A stretch of 8,460 bases of DNA from Maricaulis sp. (GTDB lineage Bacteria > Pseudomonadota > Alphaproteobacteria > Caulobacterales > Maricaulaceae). Under the pieces are notes generated by a model. That model did no database searches. It saw nothing but the letters and a program-made list of their open reading frames with translations, and was not told where the DNA came from. Location: assembly GCA_002694345.1 (NCBI GenBank), contig NZLV01000178.1, positions 1 through 8,460 of the forward strand, written 5' to 3'. Of the stretch, positions 1-6,415 are shown in pieces (the first letter of the stretch is position 1; every line of letters starts with the position of its first letter). The translations under genes were made by a program, and so were the position numbers.

Positions 1-389
1 GTTCCGGCGACTTCGCCGAGAATGAAGCCGGTAAATATCCCCAGCACGAAGCGCAGGATGTAGAGTTGGTAGTATTGGGGTCGGAACGTGCCATCGCGCA
101 GATAATTGCGGGCGGTCCAGAATGCGAACAGGGTCGCGCCCAGAACGGCCCCACACAGCCGGGTCAGGGTCGGGCGCACATTGGCTCCATCGCCTGCTGC
201 TTCGGGAATGGCATTCATCACAACGAGAACAAGGAGGGCCAGCAAGCCCAGTATCCCGATCACGATCAGCACCCAGTTGTGCCGCAACTGGCTGGCCTTG
301 ATCGTACCCGGCGTCGCCGGGGAGATCGCATTGGACAGATCGGCATGCACCTTCATGGCGCGCTGCAGGGTGTCAGGCTTGACCGTCAT
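1..389 (-). CDS. Membrane protein of unknown function, C-terminus outside the window
   Basis: I read this directly from the minus strand: an ATG at 389-387 opens a frame that stays open to the window edge (129 codons seen), so the C-terminus is missing. A polar N-terminus of about 38 residues is followed by three hydrophobic stretches: about residues 39-59 (very Leu/Val/Ile-rich), 76-92, and 110-129, the last running off the edge. A charged and aromatic loop (RNYLRDGTFRPQYYQLY) joins the last two. The ATG overlaps the TGA of the upstream 97-aa gene as ATGA, which indicates translational coupling and a two-gene operon. I do not recognise the family. It is probably an inner-membrane protein with at least three helices. 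Confidence that it is a real gene comes from the membrane pattern and the exact overlap; no function is assigned. Confidence 0.75.
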   Translation of the reverse strand, partial: MTVKPDTLQRAMKVHADLSNAISPATPGTIKASQLRHNWVLIVIGILGLLALLVLVVMNAIPEAAGDGANVRPTLTRLCGAVLGATLFAFWTARNYLRDGTFRPQYYQLYILRFVLGIFTGFILGEVAG

Positions 390-679
390 GGCTGATTTTC
401 CACGTCCGGACGATCCAGACTGATCTCCGGCTCATCCTCGGCCAGATCGGCCTCCAATTGTTCCAGCAGGGCCGGCAAGTCGGCGCGGATCGTTTCGGGC
501 AGCGCCAGACCGCGCGAACGCGCGAAGGCTTCCATGTCCAGAATCTCGCGCAACAGGCTCGTCATCAGATCGTCCTTGGGAGACGGTCGCCAGAATTGTC
601 GGCGGCTCAAGGCCTGGATCAGGCGCTCCCCGTCCGGCCCGGTTTCGATCGGATCACCTTGCTGAAAGATATCGGTCAC
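386..679 (-). CDS. Hypothetical acidic protein, 97 aa
   Basis: I do not recognise this protein. I chose the GTG at 679 because AAGGGG lies 6 bases upstream; the same frame stays open to 748, but without a ribosome site there. The protein begins VTDIFQQGDPIETGPDGERL, has a basic segment with RRQFWRPSPKDD near residues 26-37, then a probably helical region with LLREILDMEAFARSRG, and ends in a very acidic tail (LEQLEADLAEDEPEISLDRPD). It has no signal peptide or membrane segment, so it is likely cytoplasmic. Its stop overlaps the start of the downstream membrane protein gene by four bases (ATGA), so the two are probably made together and may interact. The pairing is the only functional clue. Confidence 0.65.
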   Translation of the reverse strand: MTDIFQQGDPIETGPDGERLIQALSRRQFWRPSPKDDLMTSLLREILDMEAFARSRGLALPETIRADLPALLEQLEADLAEDEPEISLDRPDVENQP

Positions 680-685
680 GGCCAA

Positions 686-691
686 CCCCTT
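686..691 (-). promoter_or_regulatory. Ribosome binding site fixing the 97-aa gene start
   Basis: AAGGGG on the minus strand lies 6 bases before the GTG at 679. It supports this internal GTG over the longer frame that begins at 748. Confidence 0.55.
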
Positions 692-795
692 TGATTGTGC
701 ATCATTAGATAACAATCCTGACGTTAAGCCAAGCCGGTCACGGGGCACTGGACTTGCCTCGAATAGCCCCTAGATCCCCGGTCCTGACCCGTGAT

Positions 796-802
796 GGAGA
801 AA
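796..802 (+). promoter_or_regulatory. Ribosome binding site of the lipocalin gene
   Basis: GGAGAAA lies a few bases before the ATG at 806. It favours that ATG over the in-frame GTG (791) and ATG (794), which overlap or precede the site. The resulting N-terminus is also a better lipoprotein signal. Confidence 0.6.
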
Positions 803-805
803 CGC

Positions 806-1399
806 ATGCGTCGCGAGATATCCTGCCTTCTGCTTTTGCCCGCCCTCGCCCTCACCGCCTGCATGGAGAGCCCGCGAGACCAGCTTGCCGGAGACACGCC
901 GCCGCAGACGGTCGGGACGGTGGACCTGGACCGCTATGCCGGCCTCTGGTTCGAGATTTTCCGGGCGGACCACAGTTTCGAGCGCGATTGCGACGGGGTG
1001 ACCGCCTTCTATGAACGCCAGGGCGAGGACCGGGTCCGCGTCATCAATCGCTGCTGGCAGGGCGGGCTGGAGGGCGAGCTGGACATTGCCAACGGCCGCG
1101 CCCGCCTGCCGGACCCGTCCGACACATCGCGCCTGGAAGTGAGCTTTTTCGGCCCCTTCTACGGCGATTACTGGGTGATTGACCTGGCCGAGGATTATTC
1201 CTGGGCGCTCGTCTCGGAACCGGCCGGCCGCTATCTGTGGATGCTGTCACGCACGCCCCGCCCCGATCCGGCCCTCATCGAGGCCCGGCTGCAAAGCCTG
1301 CGCGATCGCGGGTTCGACACGGACGGTCTGATTTTTCCGGAGCAGTGGGAGAGCGTGGCGGCGATGCCGCGGGAGGGTCTGCCGGACGCGGAGCGCTAG
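806..1399 (+). CDS. blc: Outer-membrane lipocalin lipoprotein (Blc family)
   Basis: A bacterial lipocalin: a small beta-barrel lipoprotein that binds fatty acids or lysophospholipids at the outer membrane, with a proposed role in membrane maintenance under stress. From the ATG at 806 it has 197 residues. The signal peptide is MRR, a Leu-rich core, then the lipobox LTAC with the lipidated cysteine at residue 19; Met at +2 gives no Asp retention signal, which suggests outer-membrane sorting. The lipocalin GxW motif is G46-L47-W48 (YAGLWFEIFR). The Blc signatures SFFGPFYGDYWVI (113-125) and YLWMLSRTP (143-151) match E. coli Blc closely as I recall it. C62 and C83 could form a disulfide. The gene stands alone, divergent from the 97-aa gene and convergent with a receiver gene 12 bases away. 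Family assignment is firm; the ligand is not visible. Confidence 0.9.
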   Translation: MRREISCLLLLPALALTACMESPRDQLAGDTPPQTVGTVDLDRYAGLWFEIFRADHSFERDCDGVTAFYERQGEDRVRVINRCWQGGLEGELDIANGRARLPDPSDTSRLEVSFFGPFYGDYWVIDLAEDYSWALVSEPAGRYLWMLSRTPRPDPALIEARLQSLRDRGFDTDGLIFPEQWESVAAMPREGLPDAER

Positions 1400-1411
1400 C
1401 GCACGCCCCGG

Positions 1412-1897
1412 TCACACCCAGACGATATTGCCATCATCGTCCGGCCCGCCGCCGGATTCCGACCCGGCCTCGCGGCGATGCGCATTGCCGCCATCGGGCG
1501 GACGCGTCCAGCCGGCCTTTTCGCGGACTTCCAGGATGCGCTGGCCGAGCCGGTCCGGCATGACCGGTTTGACCAGATAGGCATTCGCCCCGGCCGCAAT
1601 CGCTGCATCAAGCAGCTCGGGACCGGAATGACCGGTCAACAGGATGACCGGGACGTCGCGATTGAAATGCCAGGTATTCTTGCGCAGCTCGTCGAGCAGG
1701 GTGATGCCGTTCTCGCCGGACAGGTCATAGTCCAGCAGCACGGTGTCGAAACCGAAGGCGTTGATCTGGGTTCGGGCAGAGGCGAGATCCTCGGCCTGGT
1801 GCACATCTTCGCAGCCCAAACTGCCGAGCAGGCGCGAGACCAGATCGCGGATGGACTTCGTGTCCTCGACAACGAGAATGCGCAAGCCCTTCAGCAC
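1412..1897 (-). CDS. Stand-alone response regulator receiver protein with a polar tail
   Basis: A single CheY-like receiver domain of 161 residues with no DNA-binding or enzymatic output domain. From the GTG start at 1897 the phosphorylation pocket is complete: E11-D12 (VVEDT), phosphoacceptor D56 (LLDYDLSG), T88 (ILLTGHS) and K110 (LVKPV). After the receiver, at about residue 125, a tail of some 35 residues is rich in Gly, Asp, Glu and Arg and ends DDDGNIVWV. Such a tail is unusual for a plain CheY and might bind a partner. The GTG has GGAG 8 bases upstream; the in-frame GTG at 1939 has none. It lies 54 bases after a second receiver gene on the same strand, so the two are probably one operon. 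Likely a phosphorelay shuttle or a regulator acting by protein contact; the kinase is not in the window. Confidence 0.85.
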   Translation of the reverse strand: MLKGLRILVVEDTKSIRDLVSRLLGSLGCEDVHQAEDLASARTQINAFGFDTVLLDYDLSGENGITLLDELRKNTWHFNRDVPVILLTGHSGPELLDAAIAAGANAYLVKPVMPDRLGQRILEVREKAGWTRPPDGGNAHRREAGSESGGGPDDDGNIVWV

Positions 1898-1905
1898 GAC
1901 CCTGT

Positions 1906-1912
1906 CTCCCCC
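1906..1912 (-). promoter_or_regulatory. Ribosome binding site of the downstream receiver gene
   Basis: GGGGGAG on the minus strand, with its GGAG core 8 bases before the GTG at 1897. This is what decides the shorter start over the GTG at 1939. Confidence 0.55.
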
Positions 1913-1951
1913 GACCCGGTCCGTCTGGTGCCCGGACACCCGGGTGACGGA

Positions 1952-2389
1952 TCAGGCCTGTTTGCGTTCGACCTCGGTGACCGCCTGCTGGGCGGCGCCT
2001 TCGGTCAGTTCGGCGATCTTGTCACCCAGCATCCGCGCCGTCACCGGCTTGGGCAGGATGGCATCCACACCCGCTTCGCGGGCCCCGGCCGCCAGATGTT
2101 CCTGGCCGGTCGGCGAAAGCAGGATGAGCGGCAATTCCGGCATCGGGCTGTGAGCGGGATCACGGAAGGCGCGAACCAGGTCGACACCGGTCTCCCGGCC
2201 CAGATCATAGTCGATGATCGCCAGGTCGGGGCGGCAGACCCGCGCCATGATGAAGGCTTCCTCACGCGTTTCCGCTTCATAGATGCGCGTGACACCGAGA
2301 CCACAAAGCAGCGTCTTCAGGACGGTTCGCACCGGACGGCTGTCGTCGACCAGAAGAATATTGATTGCTGCATCGCCAGGAACTGACAT
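1952..2389 (-). CDS. Stand-alone response regulator receiver protein
   Basis: A 145-residue CheY-like receiver with no output domain. Conserved residues are all present: D15-D16 (LLVDDS), phosphoacceptor D60 (AIIDYDLG), S92 (ILLSPTG) in the Thr/Ser switch position, and K114 (LPKPV). The last 30 residues form a helix and a short Glu/Gln/Lys-rich end. The ATG at 2389 is preceded by GGAGGA 4-5 bases upstream; an earlier in-frame ATG at 2401 overlaps that site and is rejected. It is the first gene of a probable two-gene operon with another receiver 54 bases downstream. The two share the DYDL phosphorylation loop and general plan, but are clearly diverged rather than a fresh duplication. No histidine kinase is nearby, so the signal is unknown. 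Being divergent from uvrB may be coincidental. Confidence 0.87.
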   Translation of the reverse strand: MSVPGDAAINILLVDDSRPVRTVLKTLLCGLGVTRIYEAETREEAFIMARVCRPDLAIIDYDLGRETGVDLVRAFRDPAHSPMPELPLILLSPTGQEHLAAGAREAGVDAILPKPVTARMLGDKIAELTEGAAQQAVTEVERKQA

Positions 2390-2393
2390 GGTC

Positions 2394-2399
2394 TCCTCC
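2394..2399 (-). promoter_or_regulatory. Ribosome binding site of the first receiver gene
   Basis: GGAGGA on the minus strand 4 bases before the ATG at 2389, a near-consensus site. It lies inside the codons that follow the alternative ATG at 2401, which argues against that start. Confidence 0.65.
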
Positions 2400-2561
2400 A
2401 TCGAAAATCGACCTTCACCCTACGCCCAACATGTTTAACGCCTGATGAGCGGTTGGTGATTCCGTATGACGAGCCTTGGGCGTGTCCTCTCCTGACACCA
2501 CGCTGGCAGGGACCTCACCCCGCCCGCAGTGCCGCCTCTGGTCCCGAAGGCCGCGAGATCG

Positions 2562-2567
2562 CATATT
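2562..2567 (+). promoter_or_regulatory. Possible -10 element for a leaderless uvrB transcript
   Basis: CATATT lies 6 bases before the ATG at 2574, with no Shine-Dalgarno-like sequence in between (a run of C instead). This is the spacing expected if transcription begins at the A of the start codon. No good -35 is visible, so this is a suggestion only. Confidence 0.3.
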
Positions 2568-2573
2568 CCCCCC

Positions 2574-4733
2574 ATGACCAAGCTGACCGTCGACGACACC
2601 CTCACCGCGCCGGAAGATTTCGTGCTGGACATGGTCCCGACCACGGCCGGCGAATGGACACCGCACCGTCCCGAGCGCCCGGAGAAAGCCGAGGGCGGGC
2701 TGCGCTTCCAGTGCGTCTCCGAATACACGCCGATGGGCGACCAGCCTTCGGCGATCAAGGAACTCGTGGAAGGCCTGGAAGCCGAGGAGCGTGACCAGGT
2801 CCTGCTCGGCGCCACCGGCACGGGCAAGACCTTCACCATGGCCAAGATCATCGAGGCGGTGCAGCGCCCGGCCCTGATCCTCGCCCCGAACAAGACGCTC
2901 GCCGCCCAGCTCTATGGCGAGTTCAAGAGCTTCTTCCCGAACAATGCGGTCGAGTATTTTGTCTCCTACTACGACTATTACATGCCCGAGGCCTATGTGC
3001 CGCGCACGGACACCTATATCGAGAAGGAAAGCTCCATCAATGAGGCGATCGACCGGATGCGCCACGCCGCCACGCGCTCCATCCTGGAACGCGATGACGT
3101 GATCATCGTCGCCTCGGTCTCCTGCATTTACGGTATCGGCTCGGTGGAGACCTATACGGCGATGACCTTCGAGGTGAAGCCGGGCGACGAGATCGATCCG
3201 CGCCAGGTCATGCGCCAGCTGGTCGACCTGCAATACACGCGCAATGACGCCGCCTTCATCCGCGGCACTTTCCGCCTGCGCGGCGATAATCTGGAGGTCT
3301 TCCCGGCCCACTATGACGACCGCGCCTGGCGCCTCACCTTCTTCGGCGACGAGGTCGAGCAGATCACCGAGTTCGATCCGCTCACCGGCAAGGCGATCGC
3401 CGAGCTGAAGAGCGTGAAATTCTACGCCAACTCCCACTATGTGACGCCCAAGCCAACCCTCAACCAGGCCATTGTCCAGATCAAGAAGGAGCTCAAGGAG
3501 CGCCTCACCTGGATGGAGGCCGAGGGCAAGCTGCTGGAAGCCCAGCGCCTGCAACAGCGCACCGAGTTCGATCTGGAAATGATGGAGGCGACCGGCTCCT
3601 GCGCCGGCATCGAGAACTATTCGCGCTATCTCACCGGCCGCAAGCCGGGCGAGCCGCCCCCCACCCTGTTCGAATACCTGCCGGAGGATGCCCTCGTCTT
3701 TGCCGATGAGAGCCATGTCTCCATCCCGCAGCTCGGCGCCATGTACAAGGGCGACTATAACCGCAAGAAGACGCTGGCCGATCACGGCTTCCGCCTGCCC
3801 TCCTGCCTGGATAACCGCCCCCTCAAATTCGAGGAATGGGATGCGATGCGCCCGCAGACCATCGCCGTCTCGGCCACGCCCGGCAGCTGGGAACTCAACC
3901 AGACCGGCGGCGTCTTCACAGAACAGGTGATCCGCCCCACCGGCCTGATCGACCCGCCCGTCGAGGTCCGCCCCGTCGCCGCCGATGGCGCCTCCCAGGT
4001 CGATGATGTCATCGACGAGGCCCGCACCGCCGCAGAGAACGGCTATCGCACCCTCATCACCACGCTGACCAAGCGCATGGCCGAGGACCTCACCGAATAC
4101 ATGCACGAGCAGGGCCTCAAGGTCCGCTACATGCACTCCGATGTCGACACGGTGGAGCGGATCGAACTGATCCGCGATCTCCGCCTGGGCGTCTATGACA
4201 TCCTCGTCGGCATCAACCTGCTTCGCGAAGGCCTCGACATCCCCGAATGCGGCCTCGTCGCCATCCTCGACGCCGACAAGGAAGGCTTCCTCCGCTCCGA
4301 AACCAGCCTCGTCCAGACCATCGGCCGCGCCGCGAGAAACGCCGACTCAAAAGTCATCCTCTACGCCGACCGCATCACCGGCTCCATGCAACGCGCCATG
4401 GACGAAACCGCACGGCGCCGGGACAAGCAGATCGCCTATAACGCAGAACACGGCATCACCCCGAAGACCATCACCCGCGGCATCAGCGACATCCTGGAAG
4501 AAGTGATGGAGAGCCAGGCCAAGGGGCGTGGTGTTGCCAGCAAGGGCCGCGGCAAGAAGTCGAGCGGGAAGCCGTCAGGGCTGCGCGATAGCGCTCAGGC
4601 AGGCTTCGAGGGCGGCGAGAATATCACCGCCGTCATCGCCGAGCTGGAGAAGCAGATGCGCGAAGCCGCGGCGGATCTGGAGTTTGAGACGGCGGCGAAG
4701 CTGAGGGATGAGATATTGAAGTTGAGGGGGTAG
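2574..4733 (+). CDS. uvrB: UvrB, excision nuclease subunit B
   Basis: UvrB is the damage-verifying ATPase of nucleotide excision repair: UvrA loads it at lesions, and it then recruits UvrC for dual incision. With the ATG at 2574 the protein has 719 residues. Visible motifs are Walker A GATGTGKT (79-86), the Tyr-rich beta-hairpin YYDYYMPEAYVP (from residue 132) that inserts between DNA strands, the DEAD-type box DESH (378-381), helicase motif VI QTIGRAARN (581-589), and a C-terminal UVR domain (about 680-715) that contacts UvrC. It carries about 45 extra N-terminal residues before the conserved core, compared with E. coli UvrB as recalled, and a basic Gly/Lys/Ser-rich linker before the UVR domain. 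The frame is also open upstream to 2529, but nothing supports that start. Its TAG directly abuts the stop of the convergent restriction endonuclease gene. Confidence 0.97.
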   Translation: MTKLTVDDTLTAPEDFVLDMVPTTAGEWTPHRPERPEKAEGGLRFQCVSEYTPMGDQPSAIKELVEGLEAEERDQVLLGATGTGKTFTMAKIIEAVQRPALILAPNKTLAAQLYGEFKSFFPNNAVEYFVSYYDYYMPEAYVPRTDTYIEKESSINEAIDRMRHAATRSILERDDVIIVASVSCIYGIGSVETYTAMTFEVKPGDEIDPRQVMRQLVDLQYTRNDAAFIRGTFRLRGDNLEVFPAHYDDRAWRLTFFGDEVEQITEFDPLTGKAIAELKSVKFYANSHYVTPKPTLNQAIVQIKKELKERLTWMEAEGKLLEAQRLQQRTEFDLEMMEATGSCAGIENYSRYLTGRKPGEPPPTLFEYLPEDALVFADESHVSIPQLGAMYKGDYNRKKTLADHGFRLPSCLDNRPLKFEEWDAMRPQTIAVSATPGSWELNQTGGVFTEQVIRPTGLIDPPVEVRPVAADGASQVDDVIDEARTAAENGYRTLITTLTKRMAEDLTEYMHEQGLKVRYMHSDVDTVERIELIRDLRLGVYDILVGINLLREGLDIPECGLVAILDADKEGFLRSETSLVQTIGRAARNADSKVILYADRITGSMQRAMDETARRRDKQIAYNAEHGITPKTITRGISDILEEVMESQAKGRGVASKGRGKKSSGKPSGLRDSAQAGFEGGENITAVIAELEKQMREAAADLEFETAAKLRDEILKLRG

Positions 4734-5960
4734 TCAGCCTCGCGCCTGCCTATCCTTCACCAGGTCCAGGAAGCCTTCAAAATCGAGCAACCAGTCCTGC
4801 TGGTCTGGCGTGTAGGAACCGAATACAGGCCGGGGCACTACGAGCTGGAGACGCTCCGATCGCATTTCAGCGGTCTGAGCCACAGAAATACCCGGTTGCA
4901 GTGTGAGGAGATGTTTTTGGTCGATCCGGCTAGCCTCCGCTAGAACTTGCCGCCAGCGGTCTTTGCAGCTTGTTTTTGCGGCCAGCATTGAAAGCAGTGA
5001 CACGTCAAAACCGGCATCATGGTATGCTGCCTCGCTAGGAAACAGAAAATCCGGTCCGTTCCTTTTTTCGGTCGTAGCCTCACGTTTATAGTTGAGACCG
5101 TGGGCGTCGAGAACCGCTGCCACATGATGCCCAAAAGCCCAGCCGGCGCGGGACTTTCTCCGGTTCTGAACGCGCAGGGAGTAGGCGATGAAGCCGTCCA
5201 CATCGGGGCCCTCTTCCATCATAAAACCCTGTGCGAGACGCTCCGCGACGACCAGTTTTTCAAGATGCCGAAACAGGGCCTCCTCCTGGTCCATCCACGA
5301 AACGAGGGCCTCGTCGGGTGCATCAACCGGGTCGACGCCATGACACGTCGATCTCGCGAACTCGGAAAAGACCTTGGTGCCGGGGAATTGTAGCCCGTAG
5401 AGGTCCAGCAATTGCCCCAAAGCGTCCGGTTCCGGTTCATCCAGCTCAATCCCAAAAGCATCGAGCACCGCCCGCGCCGCGAACCCGAGCCGGACACTTT
5501 CGTGGGGGCTTACGGTCTTCACATCCGCGCGGCCTGACTCAGGGGCAAGCCCGAACAACCAGAGCATCTGCTGCGCGATCGTTGAGCCTGCCGGACACAG
5601 AACAACAACCAAGCCGCCCTGACGTGTCAAAGCCACCAAGGCTAAGTCGCCTGCCCTCGCCTGGCGGACGATCGGTTCGGCAGCGGCGGCGTAGTAGAGG
5701 TGATACTCTGGCCCCCGAAGCGGATTGTCCCGTCGAACATCGCCCCAAGTACAATAGGATGAAACGTTCTGCGGCTCACTCTCCTCGTCGTCGGTCAGCC
5801 AAAAGAACTCCGTATCAAAGGTCTGCTTCTCGGCCGGCTCCCCCAGCAACTTCCGAAAGTCACGCACGCCCTGAAACTCATGCTGCTTTTTGAGTTCATT
5901 GCCGGTTAGGTATTTTGCTCCCGCGCCATCGAACAGATCTGCCAGAACCCCGAATTTCAC
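4734..5960 (-). CDS. EcoRII-family type II restriction endonuclease
   Basis: A 408-residue endonuclease predicted to cut unmethylated CCWGG or CCNGG DNA. The C-terminal half (about 255-402) matches the EcoRII catalytic domain as I recall it: NRRKSRAG (266-273), PDFLFP with D304 (303-308), AYHD with Y313, KTSCKDRWRQVL with K329 (329-340), E342, then LLTLQPGIS and LQLVVP. Y313, K329 and E342 keep the same spacing as EcoRII Y308, K324 and E337, so the active site looks intact. The first 140 residues (HEFQGVRDFRKLLG, then TWGDVR and EYHLYY) do not obviously resemble the EcoRII N-terminal effector domain and may be a different target-sensing module. The GTG start overlaps the vsr stop (GTGA), making this the last gene of a methyltransferase-vsr-endonuclease operon. 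Its stop codon touches the uvrB stop with no gap. Confidence 0.9.
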   Translation of the reverse strand: MKFGVLADLFDGAGAKYLTGNELKKQHEFQGVRDFRKLLGEPAEKQTFDTEFFWLTDDEESEPQNVSSYCTWGDVRRDNPLRGPEYHLYYAAAAEPIVRQARAGDLALVALTRQGGLVVVLCPAGSTIAQQMLWLFGLAPESGRADVKTVSPHESVRLGFAARAVLDAFGIELDEPEPDALGQLLDLYGLQFPGTKVFSEFARSTCHGVDPVDAPDEALVSWMDQEEALFRHLEKLVVAERLAQGFMMEEGPDVDGFIAYSLRVQNRRKSRAGWAFGHHVAAVLDAHGLNYKREATTEKRNGPDFLFPSEAAYHDAGFDVSLLSMLAAKTSCKDRWRQVLAEASRIDQKHLLTLQPGISVAQTAEMRSERLQLVVPRPVFGSYTPDQQDWLLDFEGFLDLVKDRQARG

Positions 5961-6415
5961 TCGCCCGCCCCCGATATTTCGCCGTCGGCCCCGCCATCTT
6001 CAAGCCATGCCGCAGCCATGGCAAGCACGTCGCCAAGCTTCAGTCTTGTCCTGCCCTTGAGAGCACATTCCCAGATCACAAGCCAGCGCCACCCGGACTG
6101 CGCCAATGCCTCTCGCACCTCCCGATCACGCTCTCGGTTACGATCAATCTTGGCTTCCCAGAATTCGCGCCGGGTCGATGGCATTTTGAACAAATGACAA
6201 TCATGGAAGTGCCAGAAACAGCCATTCACGAAAATGACCGCGTGATACTTGGTGAACACTAGGTCTGGCGTGCCGGGAAGGTCCTTGCGATGGAGTCGGA
6301 AACGGTAGCCAAGTCGATGGAGCCCGGAACGGATGACCAGTTCAGGCTTTGTATTCTTGCCCTTGATCCCAGACATCATCCGGCTGCGTGTGCCACTGTC
6401 GACGACGTCGTTCAC
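5957..6415 (-). CDS. vsr: Very short patch repair endonuclease Vsr
   Basis: Vsr nicks DNA 5' to the T of T:G mismatches made when 5-methylcytosine deaminates, starting short-patch repair and offsetting the mutagenic cost of the neighbouring methyltransferase. The 152-residue protein aligns almost without gaps to E. coli Vsr as I recall it: TRSRMMSGIKGKNT (9-22), E25, LPGTPDLVF with catalytic D51, NGCFWHFHDC (64-73), FKMPSTRREFW (76-86), and WECALKGR with C117. H69 is kept, as are the zinc ligands C66, H71, C73 and C117. Position 64 is Asn where E. coli Vsr has His. The GTG start overlaps the methyltransferase stop and its own TGA overlaps the endonuclease start, both as GTGA, so it sits in the middle of a coupled operon. 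Confidence 0.95.
   Translation of the reverse strand: MNDVVDSGTRSRMMSGIKGKNTKPELVIRSGLHRLGYRFRLHRKDLPGTPDLVFTKYHAVIFVNGCFWHFHDCHLFKMPSTRREFWEAKIDRNRERDREVREALAQSGWRWLVIWECALKGRTRLKLGDVLAMAAAWLEDGGADGEISGAGE

Larger units (their letters stand above)
680..805. promoter_or_regulatory. Divergent intergenic region between the 97-aa gene and blc
   Basis: These 126 bases separate two divergent genes and must hold both promoters. On the plus strand CTAGATC (770-776) resembles the Caulobacter-type -10 (GCTANAWC), but its partner TTGCCT lies too close for a clean match. On the minus strand an AT-richer patch (TTATCTAATGAT, about 703-714) could be the -10 of the 97-aa operon, with TTGGCT upstream at short spacing. 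Neither promoter is certain. Confidence 0.3.
2390..2573. promoter_or_regulatory. Divergent region between the receiver operon and uvrB
   Basis: These 184 bases separate divergent genes. I see an 8-base perfect palindrome AACATGTT (2428-2435) and a weak 5-bp inverted repeat, GTGTC with GACAC around a 7-base loop, near 2482-2498. No GTTC-N7-GTTC or GAAC-N7-GAAC LexA box is present, so SOS control of this uvrB is not supported here. No clear -35/-10 pair for the receiver operon could be identified. Confidence 0.4.

Noticed and set aside
1393..1402. Perfect palindrome GCGCTAGCGC at the end of the lipocalin gene as a terminator
   Set aside because: It has no loop and no T-run, and it lies mostly in coding sequence.
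1478..2386. 302-codon open frame on the plus strand across both receiver genes
   Set aside because: It runs antisense through two clear receiver proteins with intact motifs; its length reflects GC-rich third positions.
2415..4136. 573-codon open frame on the minus strand opposite uvrB
   Set aside because: uvrB is certain on the other strand. The antisense protein is a low-complexity mix rich in Gly, Ala, Leu, Asp and His, typical of a GC-rich codon shadow.
5231..5893. 220-codon open frame on the plus strand opposite the restriction endonuclease
   Set aside because: The product is rich in Arg, Pro and Ser with no recognisable domain, and the minus-strand product matches EcoRII-type nucleases.
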